Part shown: positions 8,583-16,700 of the stretch, one piece after another | Layout of the letters: every line of letters starts with the position of its first letter | Position numbering within the stretch: the first letter of the stretch is position 1 | From: Streptomyces sp. CB01881 | GTDB taxonomy: Bacteria; Actinomycetota; Actinomycetes; Streptomycetales; Streptomycetaceae | Direction: 5' to 3' | DNA: 64,000 nt | Assembly: GCF_002953255.1 (NCBI RefSeq) | Contig: NZ_CP026498.1 | Coordinates: forward strand, 9,056,506 to 9,120,505 | Program-made: the position numbers and the translations under genes | Notes under the pieces: model-generated | Seen by the model: the letters and a program-made list of their open reading frames with translations, nothing else | Databases searched by the model: none | What the model was told of the DNA's origin: nothing

Positions 8583-9368
8583 GTGACAAGGGCAGCGGAC
8601 ACCCCCACCAGGGAGGCCGACGACCTCGCAGCGCGGGCCGCCGCGCTGGTCCGGGACGCCGTGCTCGGCGATCTCGCCCGCCGGGTGGTCGCCGACTGCG
8701 GCGTCGACGTGGGGCTGGTCGGCGTGCCCGAGCCGTCCGGCTCCGCCCGGGACCGGCGGACCGGCGGCCCCGACGGCATGGTGCTGCGCCACTGGGACGG
8801 CACCCGGGCCGACCTGCTGCACGACCTCGCCGTCCCCGCCGGGACCGGCCTCGGCGGTCTGGCGCTGGCCGAACGCGCCCCCAGCTGGGTGCCCGACTAC
8901 CGGGCCTCGACGACCATCTCGCACCACTACGACGCCGCCGTCACCGCCGAGGACCTGTACGCGATGCTCACCGTCCCGCTGCTGCACGGCGGCACGGTGC
9001 ACGGCGTGGTGTACGCGTCGCTGCGCGCGGTCGTCCCGTTCGGGGACGTCCGGATCGCCGCCGTGAGCAGGCTCGCCGCGACGGCCACCCGGGCGCTGGC
9101 GGGAGCCGCCGCCTGGGCCGGGTCCCCGACCCGCAGGGCGCTCCCCGCCACCCGGCTCACCCCGCGCGAGCACGAGGTGCTCCGCTGGGCGGCGACCGGC
9201 CGGACCAATCCGGAGATCGCCGCCCAGCTGGGCCTCACCTGCAACACCGTGACCGGCTACCTGAAGGCGGCCATGCACAAGCTCGGCGTCCGCAACCGGA
9301 CCGAACTCGCGCTGGCGGCGCGCGAGTCCGGCCTCCTGGAAGCCGCTAGTCCCGGACTTCGCACATAA
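8583..9368 (+). CDS. LuxR-type regulator with GAF-like sensor domain
   Basis: A 261-residue regulator. Residues about 25-165 form a GAF-like sensory domain, and residues about 190-250 a LuxR helix-turn-helix with LTPREHEVLRWAATG, TNPEIAAQLG and VRNRTELALAARESG. The GTG start follows only a weak ribosome site. The last residues (PGLRT) and the stop codon are supplied by the inverted repeat of the inserted IS at 9351. Rebuilding the pre-insertion site gives an end of EAAS followed by TGA, so the protein has gained a few foreign residues but is otherwise whole. Formerly convergent with the acyl-CoA ligase gene now at 13169. Confidence 0.85.
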   Translation: MTRAADTPTREADDLAARAAALVRDAVLGDLARRVVADCGVDVGLVGVPEPSGSARDRRTGGPDGMVLRHWDGTRADLLHDLAVPAGTGLGGLALAERAPSWVPDYRASTTISHHYDAAVTAEDLYAMLTVPLLHGGTVHGVVYASLRAVVPFGDVRIAAVSRLAATATRALAGAAAWAGSPTRRALPATRLTPREHEVLRWAATGRTNPEIAAQLGLTCNTVTGYLKAAMHKLGVRNRTELALAARESGLLEAASPGLRT

Positions 9369-10144
9369 CGAGTTCGGATGATGTGGTGATGCGACCGGTA
9401 TCCAGGTGGGGTGCCGGTCGTTGAGCCTGGCGTGTCGATATCTCGTTCACGTCGCTCGCGGGTCCATCGTCCTCGGATGGCGGTGGAGTTGACGCCCGTG
9501 GTGGAGAGGCGTCTGGGCGCTCTGCCTGCCTCTGCCGAGTTTCTGCGCCGGCTTGAACCTCGAAGACACGCAGGCGGTGGACTACGTCCCGGAGCGGGAC
9601 GACGGCAAGCCCGCCGACAGGCGCGAGGTCTACCGAGTCCTTGAAGACACCCACACCCTGCCCGGGCGACGCAAGAGCGACCCGGTGCACACCCTGCGCA
9701 GGATCCTGGTCCACTCCACCGGCAACGCCCGCGGCCGGCAAGCCGCCCGAGCCAAACGCCTGGCCCGCGCGGCCGAGGACCTGGACAAGCTCCAGCGCGG
9801 AGCCGGCGGACGCTGCTACAGCACCGCCGAGAAGATCGCCGCCCTGATCACTGTGATCTGCCTGGCCCTGCTGGTGTTCTGCCTGATCGAACGCCAGGTC
9901 CGCCAGGCCCTGGGCCCTGAGCAGACCATGCGCGGCCTCTACCCCGACAACCGGGCCGTCCGCCCCACCGGCCGCATGATCTTCTACCATCTCGCCAGCC
10001 TCATGATCCGGCCCGGTACCACCACCAGCCCACCCATCGTCCTCATCAACCGAGGAGCCCGAGCACACCTGCTCGAACTCCTCGGCACCGACGAAACCAG
10101 ACCTCGCCAGCTGGAAACCCAACTCCCCATGTGCGAAGTCCGGG
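9351..10144 (+). mobile_element. IS1634-like element, deletion derivative (copy 1)
   Basis: A 794-bp element with 16-bp inverted repeats (9351-9366 and 10129-10144) and CTAGT on both sides. It keeps the head, part of the middle and the tail of an IS1634-type DDE transposase but lacks the catalytic centre. Both ends look intact, so it could be moved by a transposase encoded elsewhere. Confidence 0.75.
9477..10143 (+). pseudogene. IS1634-family transposase, internally deleted
   Basis: The frame from the ATG at 9477 reads the usual N terminus (VERRLGALPASAEFLRRL) and then breaks near 9553 into another frame. That frame gives LPGRRKSDPVHTLRRI and RAAEDLDKLQRGAGGR. From STAEKIAAL it jumps directly to the C-terminal ICLALLVFCLIERQVR block. 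Full-length relatives have well over 100 residues, including acidic catalytic residues, between these last two parts. Copy 2 at 12665 shows the same internal junction. Inactive by itself. Confidence 0.7.
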
Positions 10145-10149
10145 CTAGT

Positions 10150-11118
10150 CCTCAGTGCCACGTCGCAAAGTGGCACACGGGTGTTTTACCTGACCGCCTA
10201 CCTCACGGAGCCGCTGTTCGTCACGGGTGCCGCCGTGTTCCTCATGTGATTCCGGCGTTGCCGCCTCAATGCCGAGGATTTCGCACCGGGCCAGCACACC
10301 TCCAATTGAGGGTGCTGCAATCGCAGTCGCACTCGCGATGGCCTGGCCGTCGGCGCGGCTGGGCCATCGTGCGCGGCGGCTACTTCAGGAGCCCGAGCTC
10401 CTCAAGCGCCCGCCACACTTCGAACACCCGCCAGGTCCACCGCAGAGCGGTGGCGGCGGCGCGCGAAGTCACTGCGGCGCTTTCCCATGTCCTGGTCCTC
10501 CGGCATCGGTTCCGGCTCCGCCTCCAGCTCACTCGCTGGCGCCGAAGTCGGCTCCTTCTCCTGCCCCGGCTCGTCGGCCGGCTGCTCGGACTTGAACTCG
10601 GTCATGCGCCCCTCCCCTCCTTGCCCGGCTCCGAGGCGCCGCGTAGTGTCCTTGGTTCTTGTCGCCGAGGGCGAGCACCGTTGGCGCTTGACGGTCAGTC
10701 AGGGGATGGGTGAGTGCTCATGGCAGAGCTTGTCCGCACACTGCCTGGCTGCCGGTCCGCTTGTATGCTCCTCTCCGCTCCGAGCCCGTCTGCGAGCTGG
10801 TGTTCTGGTGCGAAAGTTGACCTGTTCAGCGGTCGCACGCACCGCCATTCGGCCGACGGAAGCAGGGCATGTGGCGGTTTCGAAGATCCCCTGCCGGCTC
10901 ATCTCGTGGTGCGAGTCCGCCCCGTCATTGGCAACGTGGCGGTCCACCGGCCGGCCGGATCCGGACGAGGGCCCACGGCCCGGAACCCGGCGGCGACGGT
11001 CCGGGCCGCCCGCCGGCCTGCCCTGCCGGAGGTTCGAGGTGTGCGCCTCGTGACGAATTGCCGCATTTGCAAGGCGCCGGCCGGGTCACCTCGCAGGTAA
11101 TCACGAAGAATGATCAGT
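10150..11118. other. gene-poor interior of the island
   Basis: About 970 bp with visibly lower GC than its surroundings. A short hairpin (GTGCCAC/GTGGCAC, 10155-10176) sits beside the IS end. On the plus strand a 23-residue reading to the stop at 10249 (from 10178; contains TEPLFVTGAAVFLM) looks like the tail of a membrane protein. A short acidic reading frame with a strong ribosome site lies on the minus strand at 10402-10605. Otherwise nothing is recognisable. Confidence 0.45.
10402..10605 (-). CDS. small acidic protein, unrecognised, possibly frameshifted
   Basis: A 67-residue reading frame preceded by an excellent ribosome site (AAGGAGGGG) at proper spacing. The N-terminal half is highly acidic and Pro/Glu-rich (TEFKSEQPADEPGQEKE). 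The C-terminal half becomes Arg-rich. In a neighbouring frame the same DNA continues as RWTWRVFEVWRALEELG to a stop near 10384, which looks more protein-like. A frameshift near 10450 may therefore have cut the natural product. No family recognised. Confidence 0.35.
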   Translation of the reverse strand: MTEFKSEQPADEPGQEKEPTSAPASELEAEPEPMPEDQDMGKRRSDFARRRHRSAVDLAGVRSVAGA

Positions 11119-11119
11119 A

Positions 11120-11148
11120 GTGACAGGCGAGTTGACGGCTGATAGGCT
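11120..11148 (+). promoter_or_regulatory. putative promoter of the beta-hydroxylase gene
   Basis: GTGACA (11120-11125) and TAGGCT (11143-11148) are spaced 17 bp, a fair match to the main vegetative promoter pattern of actinobacteria, about 50 bp upstream of the ATG at 11199. Confidence 0.4.
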
Positions 11149-11198
11149 CGCGGCCACAGCAGTTAGTTGACAGTCAGTCGACTAGGAATGGAGACTAA

Positions 11199-12191
11199 AT
11201 GTCTTCTCTACCCGATGTGGTCAGGCTGCTCCCGAGCTTCGACGCCGAGAGGCTCCAAGCGGACCTGGAATCGGTTAAAGCGCATTTCATCGGCCACGCG
11301 AATCCCACGAAGGCCTACTCCGACGAAGGCGATGCCGGCGGATGGGGCATGCTGCCGCTGCGCATTCCCGGCGGGGATCCGGATCGGGTCGGCCAGACCA
11401 ATGGTGGCCGGGAGGAATTCGCAGACACTCCCTACATGAAATCGACGCCGTACATCCGGGAGATCCTCGACAGTCTTCGGGTCCCGCTGCGCGGTGTTCG
11501 TCTCAGCGCGCACGAGGCCGGTGCCGTGGTGCAGGAGCACATCGACCGGCCGTACGGCCTGGAAATCGGATGGGTGCGGCTGCACATCCCGATCCAGACG
11601 AACGACCGTGCGGTCTTCTTCGTGAACGGAAAGCCGAACCGTTGGAAGCCGGGCGAGTTCTGGTATGCGAACATCGTCAGGCCGCACCGCCTGATCAACG
11701 AGGGCGATGAGCGGCGCATCCACCTCCTCATCGACTGCTACATCTCCAAGGAGCTCTTCGAGCTGTTCCCGGAGGCGGATCGGGTCGGCATCAAGGACGA
11801 GGACGTCATCTTCTACCAGCAGGAGCAGCCACTGCCCGAGGAGCTTTCGGGCCTGAGCGGCACGCTCCGGATGCCGGCGTCCTTCATCAACCAATTCCCC
11901 GACGACCCCTCCGAAGCGCAGTGGCACGCCGAGGACCAGCCCGAGGTCGAGGGCAAGCTGGAGGTGCAGGACGGCCGGATCGTGCTGTGGGCCGCAGGCC
12001 GCGGCATGGCGTTCGCCCACCTCGGCAACAGCGAGTTCCGCCCGCTCTGCTGGTCGAAGGAGCGGACCATGACGCTCGACTCCCGTGACGGCCGGGCCTG
12101 GGCCACCTTCCGGTGCCGGCGCGGCAGCAAGGTGGTCGAGACCGCCCGGCAGCAGCCCTTGCTGCAGGGCGTGACGCTTCCTACCCGGTAG
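11199..12191 (+). CDS. aspartyl/asparaginyl beta-hydroxylase-like Fe(II)/2-oxoglutarate oxygenase
   Basis: A 330-residue protein of the Asp/Asn beta-hydroxylase family. The iron ligands are visible: EHIDRPYG gives His114-x-Asp116, and VRPHRLINEGDERRIHL gives the distal His163 and the 2-oxoglutarate-binding Arg173. The family hydroxylates Asp or Asn side chains, either in proteins or, in bacteria, in peptide natural products and siderophore precursors. Residues about 185-330 form an extra C-terminal domain that I do not recognise. A GGAG ribosome site lies five bases before the ATG, and a 24-bp hairpin follows the stop. Codons are less GC-biased than in neighbouring genes, which supports acquisition with the flanking IS copies. 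No peptide or NRPS gene lies nearby, so the substrate is unknown. Confidence 0.8.
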   Translation: MSSLPDVVRLLPSFDAERLQADLESVKAHFIGHANPTKAYSDEGDAGGWGMLPLRIPGGDPDRVGQTNGGREEFADTPYMKSTPYIREILDSLRVPLRGVRLSAHEAGAVVQEHIDRPYGLEIGWVRLHIPIQTNDRAVFFVNGKPNRWKPGEFWYANIVRPHRLINEGDERRIHLLIDCYISKELFELFPEADRVGIKDEDVIFYQQEQPLPEELSGLSGTLRMPASFINQFPDDPSEAQWHAEDQPEVEGKLEVQDGRIVLWAAGRGMAFAHLGNSEFRPLCWSKERTMTLDSRDGRAWATFRCRRGSKVVETARQQPLLQGVTLPTR

Positions 12192-12216
12192 CACGCGTCG
12201 GAGCGGAGCGCGCCAG

Positions 12217-12270
12217 GCGAACACCATGAGGTCCGGCCACGCAACGGTGGCCGGACCTCATGGTGTTCGC
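12217..12270. terminator. perfect 24-bp-stem hairpin terminator
   Basis: Two exactly complementary 24-bp arms (12217-12240 and 12247-12270) around the loop GCAACG follow the beta-hydroxylase stop by 25 bp. The stop codon of a minus-strand gene remnant touches the other side, so the hairpin is bidirectional. Confidence 0.85.
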
Positions 12271-12664
12271 TACACGGCGTCCTTGCGTCGCAGCAGGCTG
12301 AAGCATCGCGAAGCTGGTCCTTGCCGGGATCCGGGAGTTGTTTCCGCAGGTCGGACTGGTCGATGTCGGCCGTCGCCTCCTCGGCGGCGGCCTTCGCGGC
12401 GATGTTCTTGGCCTGGTCCGCGCGAAGTTCCTTGATCGCCTTCTCCAGTGCGGGTAGATCGCGGAAGGAATGCTCGTCGTCGATGTCGCCGCTCCGACAG
12501 TGCTTTTCGAGCGCACTCCGGCGTTGTAGTGCGGCCTCCAGTTCCTCCTCTCGTCCCCAGTCCGGGACCTCGGGTGCGGCTGCTGCCGCGTCGGCCTTGA
12601 GCTTCGCTGGGACAAGGCTCGTCAGGTGTTTGTCGGCCTCGTCGCCGCGCTTCCACGTGCCGTT
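12270..12664 (-). pseudogene. 3' remnant of an unrecognised gene truncated by an IS copy
   Basis: Reading leftward from the IS boundary, about 110 codons give a charged helical sequence (KRGDEADKHLTSLVPAKL, then Ala/Glu/Lys-rich segments including ALEKAIKELRADQAKN). A change of frame near the end reaches RCFSLLRRKDAV and a TAG at 12270. The 5' part is missing where IS copy 2 begins. Likely coiled-coil or helical; no family assigned. Confidence 0.45.
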
Positions 12665-13168
12665 GTCCTTGAAGACACCCACACCCTGCCCGGGCGACGC
12701 AAGAGCGACCCGGTGCACACCCTGCGCAGGATCCTGGTCCACTCCACCGGCAACGCCCGCGGCCGGCAAACCGCCCGAGCCAAACGCCTGGCCCGCGCGG
12801 CCGAGGACCTGGACAAGCTCCAGCGCGGAGCCGGCGGACGCTGCTACAGCACCGCCGAGAAGATCGCCGCCCTGAGTGATCTGCCTGGCCCTGCTGGTGT
12901 TCTGCCTGATCGAACGCCAGGTCCGCCAGGCCCTGGGCCCCGAGCAGACCATGTGCGGCCTCTACCCCGACAGCCGGGCCGTCCGCCCCACCGGCCGCAT
13001 GATCTTCTACCACCTCGCCAGCCTCATGATCCGGCCCGGTACCACCACCAGCCCACCCATCGTCCTCATCAACCGAGGAGTCCGAGCACATCTGCTCGAA
13101 CTCCTCGGCACCGACGAAACCAGACCCCGCCGGCTGGAAACCCAACTCCCCATGTGCGAAGTCCGGGG
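12665..13168 (+). mobile_element. IS1634-like element, left-truncated (copy 2)
   Basis: Nearly identical to 9637-10144 of copy 1, with the same internal transposase deletion. It starts abruptly at 12665 without a left inverted repeat. A 5-base deletion relative to copy 1 at the internal junction near 12875 shifts the frame. The right end has one extra G before CTAGT. It cannot move alone, but its right end pairs with the left end of copy 1. Confidence 0.75.
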
Positions 13169-14701
13169 CTAGTTGACCTTCCGGTCCCGGTTCGCCCAGT
13201 ACGGCTCGCGGAGCCGGAACTTCTGCAGCTTGCCGGTGGTGGTCCGCGGCAGCGCGTCCCGGAACTCCACCGAGGTGGGCGACTTGTAGCCGGCCAGCCG
13301 CTGCTTGCAGTGCGCGATGAGCTCCGCCTCGCCGGCGTCGGCGCCGGGCTTGAGCACCACCAGCGCCTTGACCGTCTCGCCCCACTTCTCGTCCGGCACG
13401 CCGATCACCGCGACCTCGCCCACCGCGGGGTGGTCGTACAGGCAGTCCTCCACCTCGATCGAGGAGACGTTCTCCCCGCCGCTGATGATGACGTCCTTCT
13501 TCCGGTCCGAGATGGTCAGGTAGCCGTCGGTGAGGGTGCCGCCGTCGCCGGTGTGGAACCAGCCGTCCCGGATCGCGTCCGAAGTCTCCTGCGGCTGCTG
13601 CCAGTAGCCGTCCAGCACCACGTTGGAGCGGACCAGCACCTCGCCCTGGTCGTCCACCCGGACCTGGTTGCCGATCGCCGGCGCGCCCGCCTGCACCAGC
13701 TTCTCCGCCCGTTCGGCGGCGGGCAGTCCGTCCCACTCGTGGCGGGTGCGGTTGACCGTCACCACCGGCGAGGTCTCGGTCAGGCCGTAGATCTGCATGA
13801 ACTCCCAGCCGAGTTCGGCCTCGATCCGCTGCACCACCGAGGTCGGCGGCGGGGCGCCGGCCACGATGATCCGCACCTTGTCCCGGCCGGGGACGGGCCC
13901 GTCCCAGTCGGCGGCGGCGTCCAGCACCATCTGGATCACCGCCGGGGCGCCGCACAGGAAGGTCACCCCGTGCCGCTCGACCCGGCGCAGGATCTCGGCG
14001 CCGTCCACCTTCCGCAGCACGATGTGCTGCGCGCCCAGCCCGGTGAGCGCGAACGGCAGGCCCCAGCCGTTGGCGTGGAACATCGGCAGGGTGTGCAGGT
14101 AGACGTCCCGGTCACCGGCCCCGAAGTGCAGGCCCATCAGTACGGCGTTCAGCCAGATGTTCCGGTGGGTGAGCTGAACGCCCTTGGGGCGCGCGGTGGT
14201 TCCGCTGGTGTAGTTGATCGTCGCGGTGTCGTTCTCGCCGATCTCGTACCGACGCGGCGCGTGGTCGAAGTCGTACAGCAGGGCGTCGCTTTCCGGGCCG
14301 ATCACGAACTTGTGCTTGGCGACCACCCCGGCCAGTGGTTCGGCGACCTCGGGGTCGACCAGCAGCACGGATGCGCCGCTCTGCTCGACGATGTACGAGA
14401 CCTCCTCGGCCTTCAGCCGGAAGTTCACCGGCACCAGCACCCGGCCGTGCCCGCTCACGCCGTACAGCGAGGTCATCAGCCGGGCCGAGTTGTGTGACAC
14501 GATCGCGACCCGTTCGCCCGGCCCGACGCCGAGCCGGTCCAGCCCGGCCGCCTGGGCCCGCGCCAGCCCGGCGACCCGCCGGTAGCTGAGCTCGCCCCAG
14601 GATTCGGCCGGCTGCACCGGCTCGTCGACGATGCCGACCCGGTCGCCGTAGACCAGCTCGGCCCGGTCGAGGAAGTCCATCACGGAGAGTGGAATCTGCA
14701 T
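13169..14701 (-). CDS. AMP-dependent acyl-CoA synthetase/ligase
   Basis: A 510-residue ANL-superfamily enzyme that activates a carboxylic acid with ATP and joins it to CoA. The phosphate-binding loop YTSGTTARPKG is at residues 164-174 and the A5 motif is YGLTETSP. The hinge region is DGYLTISDRKKDVIISGG, and the C-terminal catalytic Lys lies in TTTGKLQK. Overall pattern resembles medium/long-chain acyl-CoA synthetases. The ATG at 14701 is preferred to an earlier in-frame start. Its stop codon (TAG) lies in the CTAGT beside IS copy 2, so the protein is uninterrupted. A MerR-type regulator and an SDR on the same strand lie upstream; a shared lipid or aromatic acid pathway is possible but unproven. 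Confidence 0.88.
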   Translation of the reverse strand: MQIPLSVMDFLDRAELVYGDRVGIVDEPVQPAESWGELSYRRVAGLARAQAAGLDRLGVGPGERVAIVSHNSARLMTSLYGVSGHGRVLVPVNFRLKAEEVSYIVEQSGASVLLVDPEVAEPLAGVVAKHKFVIGPESDALLYDFDHAPRRYEIGENDTATINYTSGTTARPKGVQLTHRNIWLNAVLMGLHFGAGDRDVYLHTLPMFHANGWGLPFALTGLGAQHIVLRKVDGAEILRRVERHGVTFLCGAPAVIQMVLDAAADWDGPVPGRDKVRIIVAGAPPPTSVVQRIEAELGWEFMQIYGLTETSPVVTVNRTRHEWDGLPAAERAEKLVQAGAPAIGNQVRVDDQGEVLVRSNVVLDGYWQQPQETSDAIRDGWFHTGDGGTLTDGYLTISDRKKDVIISGGENVSSIEVEDCLYDHPAVGEVAVIGVPDEKWGETVKALVVLKPGADAGEAELIAHCKQRLAGYKSPTSVEFRDALPRTTTGKLQKFRLREPYWANRDRKVN

Positions 14702-14761
14702 GCGCCCACTGTCCTCCGCCCGCCGCTCCCTGCACACCCCCGATCGGGGGTGTCGGGGGTG

Positions 14762-15196
14762 TCACCCGTACGCGCCGCCGGCGCCGGCCGCCGCCCCCGC
14801 CGTCTCCCGCTCCGGAGCCCTCGCCGTGCCCCGCTCCGCGGCTCCCGCCTCCTCCGCCGCGGACAGGGCGGCGACCAGCCGGTCCCGGGCCGCGGTCTGC
14901 GCGGCGATCCTGCGCTCCAGCACGGCCAGGCGTTCCCGGGCGAGCCGCACCGCCGCCGCCGACGGCGGCCCGGCGAGCACGTCCCCGTCCAGGCAGGGCA
15001 GAAAGAGCCGGACGTCCTCCAGGGTGAATCCGGCGGCCAGCAGGCCGCGGATGTTGCGCACCCGGACGGCCGCCGCCTCGTCGTACTGCCGGTAGCCGTT
15101 GGCGGCGCGGGAGGAGTCGATCAGCCCGGCCTGCTCGTAGTGGCGCAACGCCCGGGCCGTGCTGTCCGTCGCCCGGGCCAGCTCTCCGATCAGCAC
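14762..15196 (-). CDS. MerR family transcriptional regulator
   Basis: A 144-residue regulator. The N-terminal winged helix reads LIGELARATDSTARALRHYE followed by GLIDSSRAANGYRQYDE, the classical MerR pattern. A coiled-coil helix with ARERLAVLERRIAAQT follows. The C-terminal tail is Ala/Gly-rich without the Cys pattern of metal-sensing members. GTG start. It lies between the SDR gene upstream and the acyl-CoA ligase gene downstream, all on one strand, and probably controls one of these. Confidence 0.85.
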   Translation of the reverse strand: MLIGELARATDSTARALRHYEQAGLIDSSRAANGYRQYDEAAAVRVRNIRGLLAAGFTLEDVRLFLPCLDGDVLAGPPSAAAVRLARERLAVLERRIAAQTAARDRLVAALSAAEEAGAAERGTARAPERETAGAAAGAGGAYG

Positions 15197-15283
15197 CGCT
15201 CCCCGCCCCCCTCGCCGGTCCCGCCGGCCTCAACAGCCCCACCGGCCGGACCGGTCCCACCGACCGGGCCGGTCCCACCGGTC

Positions 15284-16072
15284 TCATCCGACGACGGCAC
15301 CGCCGTCCACCGGCAACACTACTCCGGTGACGAACGAGGCCTGTGGGGAGGCGAGTTGCGTGATCGCCCAGGCCACCTCGGCGGGCCGGCCGATCCGCCC
15401 GAGCGGGGTGTGGGCGATCTGCCACCGCCGGACGGCCTCCCGCTGCTCGGCGCTGAGCCCGGAGTGCTCGCCGATCGGCGTCTCGACCGCCCCCGGCGCG
15501 ACCGCCACCACCCGGACGCCGCGCGGCGCCAGCTCCACCGCCCAGCTGCGGGTGACCGACTCCAGCGCTGCCTTGCTCGCCGCGTACACCGAGTTGCCCG
15601 GCCAGCCGCGCTGTCCGACGGACGTCGTGACGTTGACGATCACGCCGCGGCCCGCCCCCAGCGGCGGCAGGGCCGCCTGGCCGAGCAGGACGGCGGCGGT
15701 CAGGTTGGTGGCGAGCTGTGCCTCGACCCCGTCCCGGGTGAGGTCGCCGACGGCGCCGCTGCGGACGATCCCCGCGTTGTTGACCAGCACGTCCAGGCGG
15801 CCGTACCGGTCCAGCACCTCGGCCACGATCCGCTCCGGCGCGCCCGGATCCGTGATGTCCGCGACCAGCGGGCGGATCCGCCCGGGGTGGCCGCCGGCCG
15901 TCTCCGCCAGCGGCTCGGCCCGCCGCCCGACCGCCACCACCGCGACCTCCGGCCCCTGCGCGGCGAAGGCCTGCGCGGTGGCCCGCCCGATCCCCGTCCC
16001 CGCGCCGGTGACCAGCACGACCCGGGTCACCGCCTTCTGCTGTGCGTTCTTCTGCTGCGCGTTCTCGTTCAT
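15284..16072 (-). CDS. SDR family NAD(P)-dependent oxidoreductase
   Basis: A 262-residue classical short-chain dehydrogenase. The cofactor motif TGAGTGIG lies near residues 22-29, VNNAGI in the middle, and the catalytic Tyr and Lys in SVYAASKAALE. The C-terminal part has VAPGAVETPIG and ends PVDGGAVVG. An odd Gln/Lys duplication (NENAQQKNAQQK) precedes the fold. First gene of a same-strand set with MerR and acyl-CoA ligase. Substrate unknown. Confidence 0.88.
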   Translation of the reverse strand: MNENAQQKNAQQKAVTRVVLVTGAGTGIGRATAQAFAAQGPEVAVVAVGRRAEPLAETAGGHPGRIRPLVADITDPGAPERIVAEVLDRYGRLDVLVNNAGIVRSGAVGDLTRDGVEAQLATNLTAAVLLGQAALPPLGAGRGVIVNVTTSVGQRGWPGNSVYAASKAALESVTRSWAVELAPRGVRVVAVAPGAVETPIGEHSGLSAEQREAVRRWQIAHTPLGRIGRPAEVAWAITQLASPQASFVTGVVLPVDGGAVVG

Positions 16073-16238
16073 GTCCGCAAGGCTCCGACCCTGCCGCCAG
16101 TGTGAAGGTCAAGCGCCCACGGGGAACCGGCCCCTCCGTTTGCTGTGCCGGGCGCGAACAGGGGCCACCGGGGGGAGGCGGCGGGCGCCGGAGGCTGTTA
16201 GGTAGGTGCCAACGCACCCACGCACGGGGAGAACACGC

Positions 16239-16700
16239 ATGAGTGACGAACGGTCCGAGAACCTGTATGACGCCATCGGGGGCATCGACACGCTCCGGCG
16301 GCTGAGCAACACCTTCTACGAGGGCGTCCTCGCCGACCCGGTCCTGGCGCCCGTCTTCGCGAACTTCACCACCACCCACATCGAGCACGTCGCCGTCTGG
16401 CTGGGCGAGATCTTCGGCGGCCCGGCCCGCTTCACCGGCGAGCTGGGCGGCCACCAGTCGCTGCTCCGCTCGCACCTGGGCCTCGCCATCACCGAGGAGC
16501 AGCGCGGCCGTTGGATGGAGCTGATGGGCGCCGCCGTACAGAAGGAGCTGCCCGACGACGAGCTGCTGCGCCGCCGGGTGCTGGAGTACTTCGACTGGGG
16601 TACGAGGATCGCCAAGGACGTCTCGGCGTCGCCGGCCGGCACGGACCTCGGGGACCCGGGGCCGACGCCGCGCTGGGGCTGGGACGGACTGGAGAAGTGA
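16239..16700 (+). CDS. group II truncated hemoglobin
   Basis: A 153-residue globin. Family features are LYDAIGGIDTLRRLSNTFYEGV, PVLAPVF, HIEHVAVWLGEIFGGP, and the proximal His region RSHLGLAITEEQRGRW, with a Trp typical of the G8 position in group II. Such proteins bind oxygen or NO and are tied to nitrosative stress. The start is chosen at MSDERSE because GGGGAGA lies just upstream. It overlaps the next gene by GTGA, so translation is probably coupled. Confidence 0.88.
   Translation: MSDERSENLYDAIGGIDTLRRLSNTFYEGVLADPVLAPVFANFTTTHIEHVAVWLGEIFGGPARFTGELGGHQSLLRSHLGLAITEEQRGRWMELMGAAVQKELPDDELLRRRVLEYFDWGTRIAKDVSASPAGTDLGDPGPTPRWGWDGLEK

Larger units (their letters stand above)
9351..13168. 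mobile_element. IS-bounded genomic island (composite-transposon-like)
   Basis: The outer left end (inverted repeat 9351-9366) and outer right end (13152-13168) are complementary copies of CCCGGACTTCGCACAT, and both are flanked by CTAGT (9346-9350 and 13169-13173). Removing the island and one CTAGT joins the LuxR gene directly to the acyl-CoA ligase gene with overlapping natural stop codons. This is strong evidence for insertion with a 4-5 bp target duplication. The inside holds two deletion-derivative IS copies in the same orientation, an aspartyl/asparaginyl beta-hydroxylase gene, a short acidic reading frame and gene relics. Neither IS copy encodes a full transposase, so movement would need help in trans. 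Confidence 0.75.

Noticed and set aside
9351..13168. Simple idea of one intact composite transposon with two full IS copies
   Set aside because: Copy 2 lacks its left end and both transposases are deleted, so I describe it as an IS-bounded island instead.
12626..14497. Long plus-strand frame running from IS copy 2 into the acyl-CoA ligase region
   Set aside because: The first part is the frameshifted transposase relic, the rest an antisense shadow of the ligase gene.
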